A stretch of 64,000 nt of DNA, taken from NCBI GenBank assembly GCA_965220235.1, contig OZ244815.1:2232001-2296000 (forward strand). Reading direction: 5' to 3'. The stretch comes from Bin55 sp965220235 (GTDB taxonomy: Bacteria; Pseudomonadota; Gammaproteobacteria; Pseudomonadales; Azotimanducaceae). Within the stretch, counting starts at the first letter, position 1. Every line of letters begins with the position of its first letter. Both the position numbers and the translations under genes were made by a program. The notes beneath the pieces were generated by a model, which saw only the letters and a list, made by a program, of their open reading frames with translations, did no database searches and was not told the origin of the DNA. This document shows positions 52,464-62,286 of the stretch, piece by piece.

Positions 52464-52817
52464 TCGTCGATTCAGCGCGATAAATTGTGAAAAGAAACAT
52501 TGAGTTGATAAGAACAAGAATTTGAAGCACTTCGCCTATCGCGTTGATGCGAATGAAGCGAAGATGACATCGAATCCATCTACAGAACACTCGACGACCT
52601 GACTGTTTGGTCACGAATGAGGCTGTGGTAATGAACTTAGCTCAAATGAAATGAAGTCGTTACTTTCTGTGTATCGGTAGTGCAACCTAACGGATTTTTT
52701 GGACAATTGTGGGTCTCATAGACACTGCTTTACAGCAGATTCGATTAGATCGAAAACCGGCCTGAGATTCCTACGATCATAAAGTCAAATCCACTCACGC
52801 ACTGACGGAAACCATAC
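52464..52817. other. Intergenic region before the class III aminotransferase gene
   Basis: A 354-base gap. I see no supported gene, tRNA or strong terminator in it. The first 200 bases are AT-rich and contain stops in all frames. The last part presumably carries the promoter of the aminotransferase gene. There is no purine-rich ribosome binding site close to its ATG (GACGGAAACCATAC precedes it). Confidence 0.5.
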
Positions 52818-54113
52818 ATGTCCGCTTGGCCATACATACACAATCAGCACGTTAGAACCATCGTTCGTAGCGATGGTTGTTACCTGTATCAAGACGACGG
52901 TAAACGCCTTCTGGATGCGTGTGGAGGCGCCATCGTCACGAATATTGGCCATGGACGTCGCGAAGTTGCAGAGGTCGTCGCCGAATCAACGCTAAATACT
53001 GGGTATGTCATACCACCCTGGTTAACGCCAGAGCGTGCAGCGCTTGTTGAGAGATTAACCCGCGATTGGTTCCCGCCTGAAATGTCCCACATTCACACAA
53101 CGTGCGGCGGTTCAGAAGGCAACGAAGCCGCAATGAAAATCGCAGTTCAATATCAGGCCGCACGAGGTGAACCTGAGAAGTGCAAGATCGTAGGGCGAAA
53201 CGTGTCGTATCACGGCACAACCATCACAACCTTGGCCGTTGGTGGGCACGAATCCCGCAAAACCGGTCTAAAACACGCACTTCAAATACACCCTTCGGTA
53301 GAAGCGCCATACATGCTAAGGTGTGAGGCGCCCGACCCTACTGCTCACTACGTTCAACAATTCATCGACGGCGTTGAAAAAGAAGATCCCGCAACCGTTG
53401 CAGCGCTAATAGCTGAACCAATTACCGGCGCGAGCGGCGGTGCGTTGGTCCCACCCGACGATTACTGGGAACAGGTCTCCGAATACTGTAAAGAACACGA
53501 TATCTTGATCATCAGCGATGAAGTAATGACTGGCTATGGTCGAACGGGCACGCGCTTCGGATATCAACATTGGGACTTCACGCCAGACATCATGGTCGGC
53601 GGCAAAGGTCTTGCGGGTGGATACGCACCAATCACCGCGGTCGTTAGCACGGATAGAGTCGCAGACCAACTCGCTAGTGCGGGATTTGACGTGATGTTTC
53701 ACACGTTTTCTGCTCATCCAGCAGCATGCGCCGCGGCTGATAAAGTGTTACAGATTCTTGAGGAAGAGGATCTAATCGCTCAGGTGGCGCCAAAAGGCGA
53801 GATGCTTATGAAGCAACTTGAAGGCGCGTTTTCCAATCATCCCCACGTTGGTGAAATTCGCGGTAAGGGACTCTTGCAAGCAATCGAGCTAGTCGCGAAT
53901 CGAGACACTCTCGACGCGTATGAATCGCACGAAAGGATCGGCGGAAAAGTCGCGAACCTCGCGTTGGAAAAAGGTGTCTGTTTCTATCCTGGTGGAAACG
54001 GCATCGTAAAAGATGTGCTTGTAATCGGCCCGCCATACACGATCAACGAGGAACAGATCGGAGAAATCGTTCGTACATTATCCGAAGCGGTTGATGAAGT
54101 GACGTTGAATTAA
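52818..54113 (+). CDS. Class III aminotransferase (aspartate aminotransferase family)
   Basis: A 431-residue PLP enzyme. It shows LYQDDGKRLLDACGGAIVTNIGHG, the cofactor-phosphate THTTCGGSEGNEAA-type segment (HIHTTCGGSEGNEAAMK), the Asp motif LIISDEVMTGYGRTG and the PLP lysine in VGGKGLAGGYAPI. Members transaminate omega-amino acids, diamines or taurine to pyruvate or 2-oxoglutarate; the substrate cannot be read here. It is a monocistronic gene convergent with a Nudix gene; the two stops are 26 bases apart, with a short AT-rich hairpin between them. Confidence 0.93.
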   Translation: MSAWPYIHNQHVRTIVRSDGCYLYQDDGKRLLDACGGAIVTNIGHGRREVAEVVAESTLNTGYVIPPWLTPERAALVERLTRDWFPPEMSHIHTTCGGSEGNEAAMKIAVQYQAARGEPEKCKIVGRNVSYHGTTITTLAVGGHESRKTGLKHALQIHPSVEAPYMLRCEAPDPTAHYVQQFIDGVEKEDPATVAALIAEPITGASGGALVPPDDYWEQVSEYCKEHDILIISDEVMTGYGRTGTRFGYQHWDFTPDIMVGGKGLAGGYAPITAVVSTDRVADQLASAGFDVMFHTFSAHPAACAAADKVLQILEEEDLIAQVAPKGEMLMKQLEGAFSNHPHVGEIRGKGLLQAIELVANRDTLDAYESHERIGGKVANLALEKGVCFYPGGNGIVKDVLVIGPPYTINEEQIGEIVRTLSEAVDEVTLN

Positions 54114-54138
54114 ATCGTTCTATATCAACTAGATAGAA

Positions 54139-54645
54139 TCAAATCCTCTCAATGTTCAACGTCTGAAGTACGTCGTTCGCAAACACGAACTCGCAGGCCA
54201 ATCTCTCGCCCCCAAGTATTCTCGGCACCCAGTGCTGATCATCTTCCCACATTCTGTCGAATGGAATCTCTCCGATCTTTGACCAGAATGGAAGCGCTTC
54301 AGGTGATGATTTCGGTTGACCTGTAAACGTTGTCGAGGTTAGCGCGTACCCGAGCATGTTGAACCCATTCTCTGTATCGTGAAATTTCAGTGTCGCACAC
54401 AGGTCCGCGTTCAGAACCGTGATACCAACTTCCTCAAAGGCCTCACGTATCGCACAATCCTCAGGTGTTTCACCAACTTCAATATGACCGCCTGGCGCAT
54501 TGACCTTCCCTGCACCATGTCCTCGGAGTTTCTCGATCAACAGAACCTCATCATCGCGAATTAGGTAGATGAGCGTAGCAAATCGATCAGGTCGCCAGTC
54601 GTCTGGGAGAATGGACTTAGATGTACGGTTCGGATGTTCTGTCAT
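54139..54645 (-). CDS. Nudix hydrolase (MutT/MTH1-like)
   Basis: A 168-residue Nudix protein. The Nudix box is complete: GHIEVGETPEDCAIREAFEEVG, with the R-E-x-x-E-E-x-G metal-binding core. The LIEKLRGHGAGKVNAPGGHIE start resembles the 2-oxo-dATP/8-oxo-dGTP hydrolase MTH1 (KRRGFGAGRWNGFGGKV), and ALPFWSKIGEIPFDRMWEDDQHWVP resembles its substrate-binding end with W and D residues. Nucleotide-pool sanitation is the likely role. Substrate is inferred. Confidence 0.9.
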   Translation of the reverse strand: MTEHPNRTSKSILPDDWRPDRFATLIYLIRDDEVLLIEKLRGHGAGKVNAPGGHIEVGETPEDCAIREAFEEVGITVLNADLCATLKFHDTENGFNMLGYALTSTTFTGQPKSSPEALPFWSKIGEIPFDRMWEDDQHWVPRILGGERLACEFVFANDVLQTLNIERI

Positions 54646-54748
54646 ATAGGTTTACGGCGTGAAGCCATTCAATAACACTCATAGAATAAGGACGACCTTA
54701 TCGTGACTCACTCGGGCGTACCCCTGCGTCGCGTTTCGTGAATAAACG

Positions 54749-55675
54749 ATGACTAAAAACAGGCAAAATTGCACGCTTCGGAAACCTCGTTCACTCATTC
54801 ACAATTCGATGCTAGTACAACCATTTGAAGCACCTATCGGAGCGGACGTGCTCGATGTTCGGCTTGCAGAAATCTCCGATTCTGAATTCGAAGAGCTCTA
54901 TCAAGCTTGGTTGAGAAGTGGCGTTTTGCGGTTTCGTGATCAGCAACTCAGCGATGACGAGCTGAAGACGTTCAGCGCTCGATTTGGTGAATTGGAATAT
55001 GCACCTCACGGCAAGGTAACTCCCGAAGAACTCGCCAAGATCCCCAATCCCTACGTCGCAACGATTTCAAATATCGTCGAGAACGGCAAACCCATTGGAG
55101 GGCTTTCGAATCTCGAGACCTCCTGGCATACCGATATGTCTTATATCGAGCAACCGCCTACTGCGAGCTTACTCTATGCGGTTGAAGTACCTCCGCATGG
55201 CGGCGAAACGGCATTCTGCTGTATGCGTACAGTCCTCGCCGAGCTGCCGGGTGAGTTACGCGAGCGGTGCGCTAATCTCCAAATCAAGCACGACGCAGCA
55301 CACGACAGCATCGGAAAGTTGCGCCGTGGTCACCAGCCATTCGACACAGCGAAGGATGCGCCAGGCGTATACCATCCGGCACTGATCGCTCATCCAGAGA
55401 CGAAAGAACCCGCGTTATATCTGGGTAGACGCCAATACGCTTATGTCAAGGGTTGCTCAATCGACGAAAGCGAACAGACTCTTGAGGAGATATGGGCTCA
55501 TGTTGCCCGTACGCACCAATGTTGGACACAACGCTGGAAAACCGGCGATCTAGTGGTTTGGGACAATCGGGTCGTCATGCATCGGCGCGCTTCTTTCCCA
55601 AACACTGAGAGACGTCTGATGCGCCGAACACAAGTGCGAGCCACCGAAAAGCCTAGAGCCGCAATAGCCGCCTAA
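54749..55675 (+). CDS. TauD/TfdA-family 2-oxoglutarate dioxygenase
   Basis: A 308-residue Fe(II)/2-oxoglutarate-dependent dioxygenase. The metal triad is His-x-Asp in WHTDMSYIEQPP and a distal His in WDNRVVMHRRASFPN, with the Arg of RRLMRRTQV for 2-oxoglutarate. The opening PFEAPIGADVLDVRLAEIS is the family's substrate-domain start. An ATG at 54809 gives a 288-residue product that begins right before that motif and may be the true start; no ribosome binding site supports either. TauD relatives oxidise sulfonates, aryl-oxyalkanoates or other small acids. Confidence 0.9.
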   Translation: MTKNRQNCTLRKPRSLIHNSMLVQPFEAPIGADVLDVRLAEISDSEFEELYQAWLRSGVLRFRDQQLSDDELKTFSARFGELEYAPHGKVTPEELAKIPNPYVATISNIVENGKPIGGLSNLETSWHTDMSYIEQPPTASLLYAVEVPPHGGETAFCCMRTVLAELPGELRERCANLQIKHDAAHDSIGKLRRGHQPFDTAKDAPGVYHPALIAHPETKEPALYLGRRQYAYVKGCSIDESEQTLEEIWAHVARTHQCWTQRWKTGDLVVWDNRVVMHRRASFPNTERRLMRRTQVRATEKPRAAIAA

Positions 55676-55703
55676 GTCGTGGGCGAGAAATCCACCTAGT
55701 TCT

Positions 55704-56750
55704 TTAGCTCTTCGCAGCGGCGGCCTTCTGTCGCATGACCTCCGTCAATATATCCATGCAGTGCATGGATTCTGCTTCTCCATATTGCGGGCATTCTTTC
55801 AGACCTGCCGCAAGACAGCGATGCACCGATTCTGCCATGTACAAGAATCCGTGCTGATTAGGAAACGGATTTGGAATGCTCACGTTCGCAGGAAGTGGAT
55901 AGTGTGACCTTTGAGCCGGTGCAGGCACATTTCCTGTGCGGTATTGCGAAGGTACTTGTCCAACCGGTGGCGAATGCAACGTGATATCAGTGGGGCAATG
56001 ACCAGGTCGACCGAGTGTGATGCGGCCTTGCGTGCCAAAAATTTCCGTTACTTCAGGTAGTTCACTATTGAACGGCGGAAATGACAATAACGCCGCACGC
56101 TTTCCGTCGTAATCCAGTACGGCGGCACTTGCTGCGCGACCTGCAGTCGTAATGGCTGTCGGTGGGCTCTCGATTCCGAACGCAAGAGGAGCCGCCTGTA
56201 TCACGTATATTGGATCAAAGAAATCGGCATGCACCATGAGTGGTTCGCCGATAGCACCTTGTTCGATTAGAGTGCGTGCATGCTCAACAGCCGGGAAAAA
56301 GCGCGTCCACATGCCGTCCTGAAGCATGACACCTTGTGCCTTTGCAACCGCATACATCTCGGCGGCTTCAACGGAGTTCGACGCCAACGGTTTTTCACAA
56401 AGGACGTGCTTACCGGCGTTTAAACCGAGGATGCTGTGTTCCTTGTGCAACCAGGTTTTCGTACCTACGTAAACGATATCGACCTCTGGATCGGACACCA
56501 TGGCTTCGTAGTTGTCGAACGATTTGTCGATTCCCACATTGGCAGCAAAAGCATCTGCACGTGCTTGTTCACGCGCCGCAACTGCCTTGATCGTTGCACC
56601 TGGAACGCCTTTCAAACTCAACGCCCACTGGCGCGAGACGTTACCCGCACCGAGGATGCCCCAACGTAACGGGAACGCCGTATCTTTTGGATCCGTCAGT
56701 TCACGACGCACGTCCAGTGGTGTGGACAGCGGTAGTTGCTTGTCAGTCAT
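55704..56750 (-). CDS. Gfo/Idh/MocA-family oxidoreductase
   Basis: A 348-residue oxidoreductase paralogous in fold to the one at 47.9 kb. The dinucleotide loop is GILGAGNVSRQWA, then IKAVAAREQARADAFA, YVGTKTWLHKEHSILGL, and a standard EKP motif in HVLCEKPLASN. DGMWTRFFPAVEHA resembles trans-1,2-dihydrobenzene-1,2-diol dehydrogenase and related sugar dehydrogenases. It is not obviously in an operon; it converges with the TauD-like gene and precedes a dUTPase gene's stop by about 43 bases. Confidence 0.9.
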   Translation of the reverse strand: MTDKQLPLSTPLDVRRELTDPKDTAFPLRWGILGAGNVSRQWALSLKGVPGATIKAVAAREQARADAFAANVGIDKSFDNYEAMVSDPEVDIVYVGTKTWLHKEHSILGLNAGKHVLCEKPLASNSVEAAEMYAVAKAQGVMLQDGMWTRFFPAVEHARTLIEQGAIGEPLMVHADFFDPIYVIQAAPLAFGIESPPTAITTAGRAASAAVLDYDGKRAALLSFPPFNSELPEVTEIFGTQGRITLGRPGHCPTDITLHSPPVGQVPSQYRTGNVPAPAQRSHYPLPANVSIPNPFPNQHGFLYMAESVHRCLAAGLKECPQYGEAESMHCMDILTEVMRQKAAAAKS

Positions 56751-56792
56751 TGTCTATTTCTCTAGTTTCGAAGCGAGAATCGAGTCGCTTTG

Positions 56793-57446
56793 CTATCGCG
56801 AGTCACTAAATACCTCTGCATATCGATCCGTTAGGAGGCGCTGCAAATCTGCGATGTAAGTCGCACTATCAATGTTTAAGGTCTGCGCTAGCTCGGCAAG
56901 ATGCTCGTTGTCCTCTCGACCTGCCCACGACTTGCGATACGTACCCTCTTTGTAACCGTTCTCTTGTCGGAAGACATTGAGAACGTTCTTTGCTACATAA
57001 ATCGTGTAGAGGTTTTCGAACGACATCGGCAACGCGTGCATTGCGCCCGCAAACGCCGCGACCGAAAACTCACCCTGGAGCGCCGTACTCGCGAGCGTTT
57101 CGACAGATTCTCGGAATTCAAACGGTTCGTGTGCCACGCTCGCGTTATTGACCTCGTCTGCGACGACTTCCACAACCAGCCTTCCATGTTGGATCATTAA
57201 AGCGCTCAATCCAAAATGCCAGATGTCGACCAGCTCGAGCTTGACTTGATCAAGGTCTGCTTGCTGATGTTTCCACCATTTCCACCCAAAATGATCCATA
57301 AGTTCCGCACATTCGATCCATATCGCTCGTGTGAACGGATAACCTTGTTGATCCCACTCTGGATGAACTTTCTCGTTGTGACTACGCTGCAGCTCGACCA
57401 TCGTCGATAACCAATGCCGCAACTGTTGAGCACTTGAGAGGGTCAT
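56793..57446 (-). CDS. Dimeric (all-alpha) dUTPase-like pyrophosphatase
   Basis: A 217-residue all-alpha NTP pyrophosphatase of the dimeric dUTPase type. It shows IWIECAELMDHFGWKWWK (E-x-x-E metal motif), LELVDIWHFGLSALM (E-x-x-D motif), and the late KNVLNVFRQENGYKEGTYRKSWAGREDNEHL block characteristic of dUTPases from Campylobacter and kinetoplastids. It hydrolyses dUTP and dUDP to dUMP. This type is less common in gammaproteobacteria than trimeric Dut, and may complement the ung gene in uracil exclusion from DNA. Confidence 0.88.
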   Translation of the reverse strand: MTLSSAQQLRHWLSTMVELQRSHNEKVHPEWDQQGYPFTRAIWIECAELMDHFGWKWWKHQQADLDQVKLELVDIWHFGLSALMIQHGRLVVEVVADEVNNASVAHEPFEFRESVETLASTALQGEFSVAAFAGAMHALPMSFENLYTIYVAKNVLNVFRQENGYKEGTYRKSWAGREDNEHLAELAQTLNIDSATYIADLQRLLTDRYAEVFSDSR

Positions 57447-57556
57447 ACTGAGAGTCTCTAGGGAATTTCTTTAAGGACGGAACGACGCACGAATTTAACC
57501 ACTCACAATGTGAAAAACCCGTGCGTAGACTACGCACACTCATTTGAGGGCACAGC

Positions 57557-58759
57557 ATGGATTTATCGTACGGTCCGCAATACGACACGTATCGACAGGA
57601 ACTTCGCGAATTCATTGAGAAGCATCGCGTCCAAGCACCGCGGAACGCGCCATTAAAGTCCGACCCGCTCAAGAGCTGGCAGAAGCTGCTGATCGAACAC
57701 GGTTACGCGGCTCGAACGATCCCCAAGGAATACGGTGGTCATGGCGGCGAGCCGGACCTCATTAAGGGTCGGATCATTGGTGAGGAGTTTGCGCGAGCAC
57801 AAGTACCTAGCGGATTGGGTGGTCAGGGCATCTCCATGTTGGTGCCAACACTCCTTGAACTCGGCACAGAAGAGCAAAAACGGCAGTTCATCCCGCCGAC
57901 ACTTGCAGGTGAGATGGTGTGGTGTCAGGGCTACTCGGAACCCAATGCGGGTAGCGACCTTGCGAGTCTTCGAACGTCCGCAGCGCTGGACGGTGACGAG
58001 TGGGTCATCAACGGTTCCAAGATCTGGACATCGACAGCGCACTTAGCGGACTGGATTTTTTGTCTGGTTCGAACTGAACCCGACGCGCCAAAGCACCAAG
58101 GTATCAGTTTTCTTCTGTTCCGGATGGACACACCGGGAATTGAAATACGCCCACTGGTCGACATGACACTTGCACCCAATTTCAATGAGGTGTTCTTCAC
58201 CGACGTCCGCGTACCGAAAGACCAAATCGTTGGTAAACGAGGAGAAGGTTGGTATGTCGCCAACGCGATATTAGGTCACGAACGTGATTCGCTCGGTGAT
58301 CCGAACGCCACGTTGTCTCGAATGACGCGTTTGATTGAGTTGATGAAAGAAGAGACCATCGGTAACGAACGCATCATCGACAACCCAGTCTACCGAGATC
58401 GACTGATGAAACTACAGGCGCGCGTTATGTCGTTGCGTTTCAATGATCTGCGTGTCCTGTCTTCGCGTCTGAACAACACCGATGCCCGACTTCCACGGAT
58501 GATCAGCAAGCTACAAGGCACCGAGCTTCGACACGAGCTTGAAGGACTGGCGATCGATGCCATGGGAGAGACGGGACTCATGTACGGTGCGAGTGAGTTC
58601 TTACGCGACGGTGGATCTTGGCAGAATCAGTACATGTATTTCTTAGGACTCATCATCGGTGGCGGCACGTCGCAGATACAAAAGAACATCATCAGCGAGC
58701 GTGGACTAGGCATGCCTAAAGAGCCTAAGTTCGAACAATCGACTGCGAAGGCTTCCTGA
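57557..58759 (+). CDS. Acyl-CoA dehydrogenase (subunit of a tandem pair)
   Basis: A 400-residue FAD acyl-CoA dehydrogenase. It shows WCQGYSEPNAGSDLASLRTSA (FAD-contact), GSKIWTSTAHLADWIFCLVRT, VPKDQIVGKRGEGW and, at the end, LIIGGGTSQIQKNIISERGLG. The catalytic glutamate cannot be placed with certainty. Two bases separate it from a second acyl-CoA dehydrogenase gene, as in actinobacterial and proteobacterial heterotetrameric (alpha2beta2) dehydrogenases used in sterol side-chain and cyclic acid degradation. A likely operon of two genes. Confidence 0.93.
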   Translation: MDLSYGPQYDTYRQELREFIEKHRVQAPRNAPLKSDPLKSWQKLLIEHGYAARTIPKEYGGHGGEPDLIKGRIIGEEFARAQVPSGLGGQGISMLVPTLLELGTEEQKRQFIPPTLAGEMVWCQGYSEPNAGSDLASLRTSAALDGDEWVINGSKIWTSTAHLADWIFCLVRTEPDAPKHQGISFLLFRMDTPGIEIRPLVDMTLAPNFNEVFFTDVRVPKDQIVGKRGEGWYVANAILGHERDSLGDPNATLSRMTRLIELMKEETIGNERIIDNPVYRDRLMKLQARVMSLRFNDLRVLSSRLNNTDARLPRMISKLQGTELRHELEGLAIDAMGETGLMYGASEFLRDGGSWQNQYMYFLGLIIGGGTSQIQKNIISERGLGMPKEPKFEQSTAKAS

Positions 58760-58760
58760 C

Positions 58761-59843
58761 ATGGATTTTGGTCTCTCAGAACTTCAACTGAGCATGCAGG
58801 AAAACGTCAATCGTTTTCTTGAAGATGAAGCGTCTTTGGATCGGGTGCGGGAATTCGCTACCACCGATCATTCTCTCGCAGAAGATATTTGGCGCGGGTT
58901 GGTGAACCTCGGAGTCGTCGGAATCCTCGTCCCCGAGGAACATGGCGGGCTCGGACTATCCGCAATGGACGCGGCAGTCATCGGCGAATGTCTCGGACAT
59001 CATGTCACGCCGGTGCCATATTTATCAACATGCGTCGTAGCACCTCGTGCGATTACGCTGTCGGGTTCAGACGCTCAGAAAGATGAATACCTCTCAAAAA
59101 TCGCTGATGGCAGCGCGACGATCGGTTTAGCGCTTTCAGAAGCATGTGCACCGCGCGGTAAATCAGGTGTTACATGTCGAGACGGTGCATTGACAGGTAC
59201 CGCCAGCTTCGTCTCGGATCCCCACGCAGATCACTGGTTGATAGCCGATCGAGACGCAAAGCTCCACGTCATCGCGAACGGTGCTCAGAACCTCGAGATC
59301 AAGGTAATGCCACAAATCGATCGCACGCGACCGCTATGTGAGCTAACGCTTTCGAACACCCCGTGTGACTCTCTCCCGAACAGTGGCTATGAAGTGCTGC
59401 GACATGTACTCGATGTCGCATGGACGACGCTTGCATTCGACACACTAGGTGCTTCGCAATCAATGCTCGATCAAGCGGTCGAATATGCAATGAACCGCGA
59501 GCAATTCAATCGTGTGATCGCGTCATTTCAAGCAGTCAAGCACATGTGTGCGGAAATGGCGGCAGAAATCGAACCATCTCGTGCATTGCTCTGGTACGCG
59601 GGATACGCTCTCGATGAAGCAACTGACGACGCCCATCTACACGCCTGTCACGCAAAGGCACACATGGCGGAAGTTGGGACCTTCGTCGGTAAGACTGCGA
59701 CGGTGGTACACGGCGGTATGGGATTTACGGACTTGCTTGGGTTGCACTACTGGTTCAAGCGGATCGGTTTTAATCGACAGTTCCTTGGCGGACCGGAGTG
59801 GCTCCGTGAACAGGCTGCTATCGCTCAGAACTTAGCGGCTTAG
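58761..59843 (+). CDS. Acyl-CoA dehydrogenase (second subunit of the pair)
   Basis: A 360-residue acyl-CoA dehydrogenase-fold protein. The N-terminal helical domain includes VGILVPEEHGGLGLSAMDAAVIGE, the middle region has lost the typical FAD-binding TEP motif (LALSEACAPRGKSG), and the C-terminal domain has NREQFNRVIASFQAVKHMCAEMA and TVVHGGMGFTDLLGLHYWFKR. It matches the shorter, partly degenerate partner subunit of heteromeric acyl-CoA dehydrogenases. It starts two bases after the first subunit, so the two are translationally coupled. Confidence 0.92.
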   Translation: MDFGLSELQLSMQENVNRFLEDEASLDRVREFATTDHSLAEDIWRGLVNLGVVGILVPEEHGGLGLSAMDAAVIGECLGHHVTPVPYLSTCVVAPRAITLSGSDAQKDEYLSKIADGSATIGLALSEACAPRGKSGVTCRDGALTGTASFVSDPHADHWLIADRDAKLHVIANGAQNLEIKVMPQIDRTRPLCELTLSNTPCDSLPNSGYEVLRHVLDVAWTTLAFDTLGASQSMLDQAVEYAMNREQFNRVIASFQAVKHMCAEMAAEIEPSRALLWYAGYALDEATDDAHLHACHAKAHMAEVGTFVGKTATVVHGGMGFTDLLGLHYWFKRIGFNRQFLGGPEWLREQAAIAQNLAA

Positions 59844-59924
59844 CGATCAAGATCGCGAGCATGGCCTGAACCTCACTCGCAAAAACGCTCGCTAAAATTG
59901 AAATATCACATGAACACGTAAGAC

Positions 59925-62282
59925 ATGGCGCACACGCTTCCCTGCATACCTCTTAAAAACATCGTCATTTTTCCGAGTCTGATCTTTCCGATTTCGGTTG
60001 GTCGGCGCAAGTCTCTAGCAGCTGTAGAGCACGCGCTCAGCGACACAAATTCGAACATTCTCGCAGTGCTACAGCACGATATCGAAAACGAGGAACCAGT
60101 TCTCGGCGATCTTTACAACGTTGGCATGATGTGTGCTGTTCGCCGCATTGAGGAACGCGAAAGCGGCGCACAAGTCATTCTTGAAGGGGTTCGACGAGTC
60201 AAACTCTTGGGTCAAGCCGAGAACAATGACTTCATGGAGCTTGCATTCGAACCTCTTAACGATGAGGTCGATCAAGACCAACCTTCGAACGTCGAAATTC
60301 GTGCGTTACAGAACGACAACCTAGAGCTTGCTCGCAAGGTCGCCAACCTCATTAATCCAGATAAAGGCGACCAAATCTTCAAGCAGTTCGTTGCGAACAA
60401 CACGAAACCTGTCTTGCAGGCGTATCGATTTGCGACAAAGTCGCAGAACGTCGATTTCAACAAGCACCAAGAGTTGCTTGAGATTCCTGATGTTCGAACG
60501 TTACTTACGACTGTTGGCGACTTGCTCAGGCAGGATATCAGCGTCGCCGAAGTACAGCTTGAGATTCAGTCAAAGGCTCACAAGATCAACGAAAGTGGTC
60601 AACGGGAAGTCTTCCTTCGTCAACAGAAACGTGCGATCGAAGAGGCTTTGGGTGAAGGCGACACAGACGATGAGATTCAGCAACTAAAGGAACAGATCAA
60701 GCAGATCAATTTCCCCGAGGTTGTGCGAGCAGAAATCGACCGGGAGCTAAAGCGTTTACAGAAAATGTCGCCGCAAGCTGCGGAATATCAAGTCGCCCGT
60801 AGCTATCTCGAACTCGTTTCAGAACTTCCTTGGAACATCATCACAGAGGACAACCTCGACTTAAGTCATGCGAAGGTCGTTCTCGACGAAGACCATTACG
60901 GACTTGAGGACGTCAAGGAACGGATTCTTGAAGCGCTAGCCGTTCTTCAGCTGAACCCTGACGCGAAATCGTCGATCCTGTGTTTCGTCGGACCTCCAGG
61001 CGTCGGTAAAACCTCGCTTGGACAGTCAATCGCACGCGCGATGGGTCGCAAGTTTGAGCGGATGAGCCTCGGTGGCCTGCATGACGAAGCCGAACTTCGA
61101 GGGCATCGCCGAACCTACATCGGCGCAATGCCGGGTCGTGTACTTCAAGCCGTACGACGCAGCGGCGTTCGTAATCCCGTTTTGATGCTCGATGAGCTAG
61201 ACAAACTAGGAAGGGACTATCGGGGCGACCCGTCAGGCGCGCTCATGGAGATTCTCGACCCAGCGCAAAACAAAGAATTTCGTGACAACTATCTGAACCT
61301 ACCTTTCGATCTATCGAAGGTCTTCTTCATTACGACCGCGAACACGACCCACACGATTCCAGCACCATTGCTCGATCGTCTCGAGATTCTCGAATTAACG
61401 GGTTACAGCGAACTGGAAAAAGTCGAAATCGCGAAGAAGTACCTGATCCCTCGACAGATTGAGAATACGGGTCTCAAATCTGCTCAGCTCAAATTTACGG
61501 CCGCTGGCATAAAGCACTGCATCCAGCGTTACACGCGCGAAGCAGGTGTTCGTGAATTAGAGCGAACCATCGAGCGGGTTGCACGGAAGCGTGCGAAAGA
61601 GAGCCTGATGAACATGTCGTTGTCCAAGACGGTGACTGCACCCATCATTTCTAATTTGCTCGGCCCCGAAAAATTCAAAGCCGACCGGGTTCGAGAGAAC
61701 ACTGGAGATGGCGTAGCAACGGGCTTAGCCTGGACAGCTGCTGGCGGCGACGTGCTCTATATCGAAGCGTCGCTTGCACCAAAGGAAGAGAAGGTCACGA
61801 TCACAGGTCAAATCGGCCAAGTGATGCAGGAATCTGCGAAGGCGGCTAGATCCTATATTTGGAAGGCCGCATCGGACCTCCACATCGACCGCGAGTCGAT
61901 TGAGGGTACGGGTGTGCACATTCATGTACCCGAAGGTGCGGTTCCGAAAGACGGACCGTCAGCCGGCGTGACAATGGCGACCGCACTAGCAAGTGCATAC
62001 AGTCAAAAAGCCGTACGCGATGACGTCGCGATGACCGGCGAGATCACACTATCTGGTTTAGTCCTACCCGTCGGTGGTATCCGCGAGAAAGTACTCGCAG
62101 CGCATCGAACCGGGATTCGACATGTGATCCTGCCGAAAGACAACGAGGCAGAACTCTCAAAGCTGCCGGATACCGTTCGAGACGATATGAAATTCTCGCT
62201 TGTGAATACCCTCGCCGATGTCGTTGAAATTGCAATCCCCGATTTAAAGGATCGCGGGGTGCACGCGCAGAAAAAACACTGA
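59925..62282 (+). CDS. lon: ATP-dependent protease Lon
   Basis: Lon degrades misfolded and regulatory proteins. The 785-residue protein (E. coli 784) has the N-terminal substrate domain (PLKNIVIFPSLIFPISVGR), a coiled central region, the AAA+ Walker A FVGPPGVGKTSLGQS at 355-369, Walker B VLMLDELDKLG, and the catalytic serine Ser679 in PKDGPSAGVTMA with the Lys dyad in REKVLAAHRTGI. It stands 80 bases after the dehydrogenase pair with its own leader; I found no clear heat-shock promoter. The usual clpX/hupB neighbours are absent. Confidence 0.97.
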   Translation: MAHTLPCIPLKNIVIFPSLIFPISVGRRKSLAAVEHALSDTNSNILAVLQHDIENEEPVLGDLYNVGMMCAVRRIEERESGAQVILEGVRRVKLLGQAENNDFMELAFEPLNDEVDQDQPSNVEIRALQNDNLELARKVANLINPDKGDQIFKQFVANNTKPVLQAYRFATKSQNVDFNKHQELLEIPDVRTLLTTVGDLLRQDISVAEVQLEIQSKAHKINESGQREVFLRQQKRAIEEALGEGDTDDEIQQLKEQIKQINFPEVVRAEIDRELKRLQKMSPQAAEYQVARSYLELVSELPWNIITEDNLDLSHAKVVLDEDHYGLEDVKERILEALAVLQLNPDAKSSILCFVGPPGVGKTSLGQSIARAMGRKFERMSLGGLHDEAELRGHRRTYIGAMPGRVLQAVRRSGVRNPVLMLDELDKLGRDYRGDPSGALMEILDPAQNKEFRDNYLNLPFDLSKVFFITTANTTHTIPAPLLDRLEILELTGYSELEKVEIAKKYLIPRQIENTGLKSAQLKFTAAGIKHCIQRYTREAGVRELERTIERVARKRAKESLMNMSLSKTVTAPIISNLLGPEKFKADRVRENTGDGVATGLAWTAAGGDVLYIEASLAPKEEKVTITGQIGQVMQESAKAARSYIWKAASDLHIDRESIEGTGVHIHVPEGAVPKDGPSAGVTMATALASAYSQKAVRDDVAMTGEITLSGLVLPVGGIREKVLAAHRTGIRHVILPKDNEAELSKLPDTVRDDMKFSLVNTLADVVEIAIPDLKDRGVHAQKKH

Positions 62283-62286
62283 CATA

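Noticed and set aside
54118..54138. AT-rich hairpin after the class III aminotransferase as terminator
   Set aside because: The stem (TTCTAT/ATAGAA) is short and weak, with no clear U-tract.
59843..59856. GCGATC-AA-GATCGC palindrome before lon as an operator
   Set aside because: CGATCG and GATCGC are very frequent through the whole window, so a single palindrome of this type is probably background.
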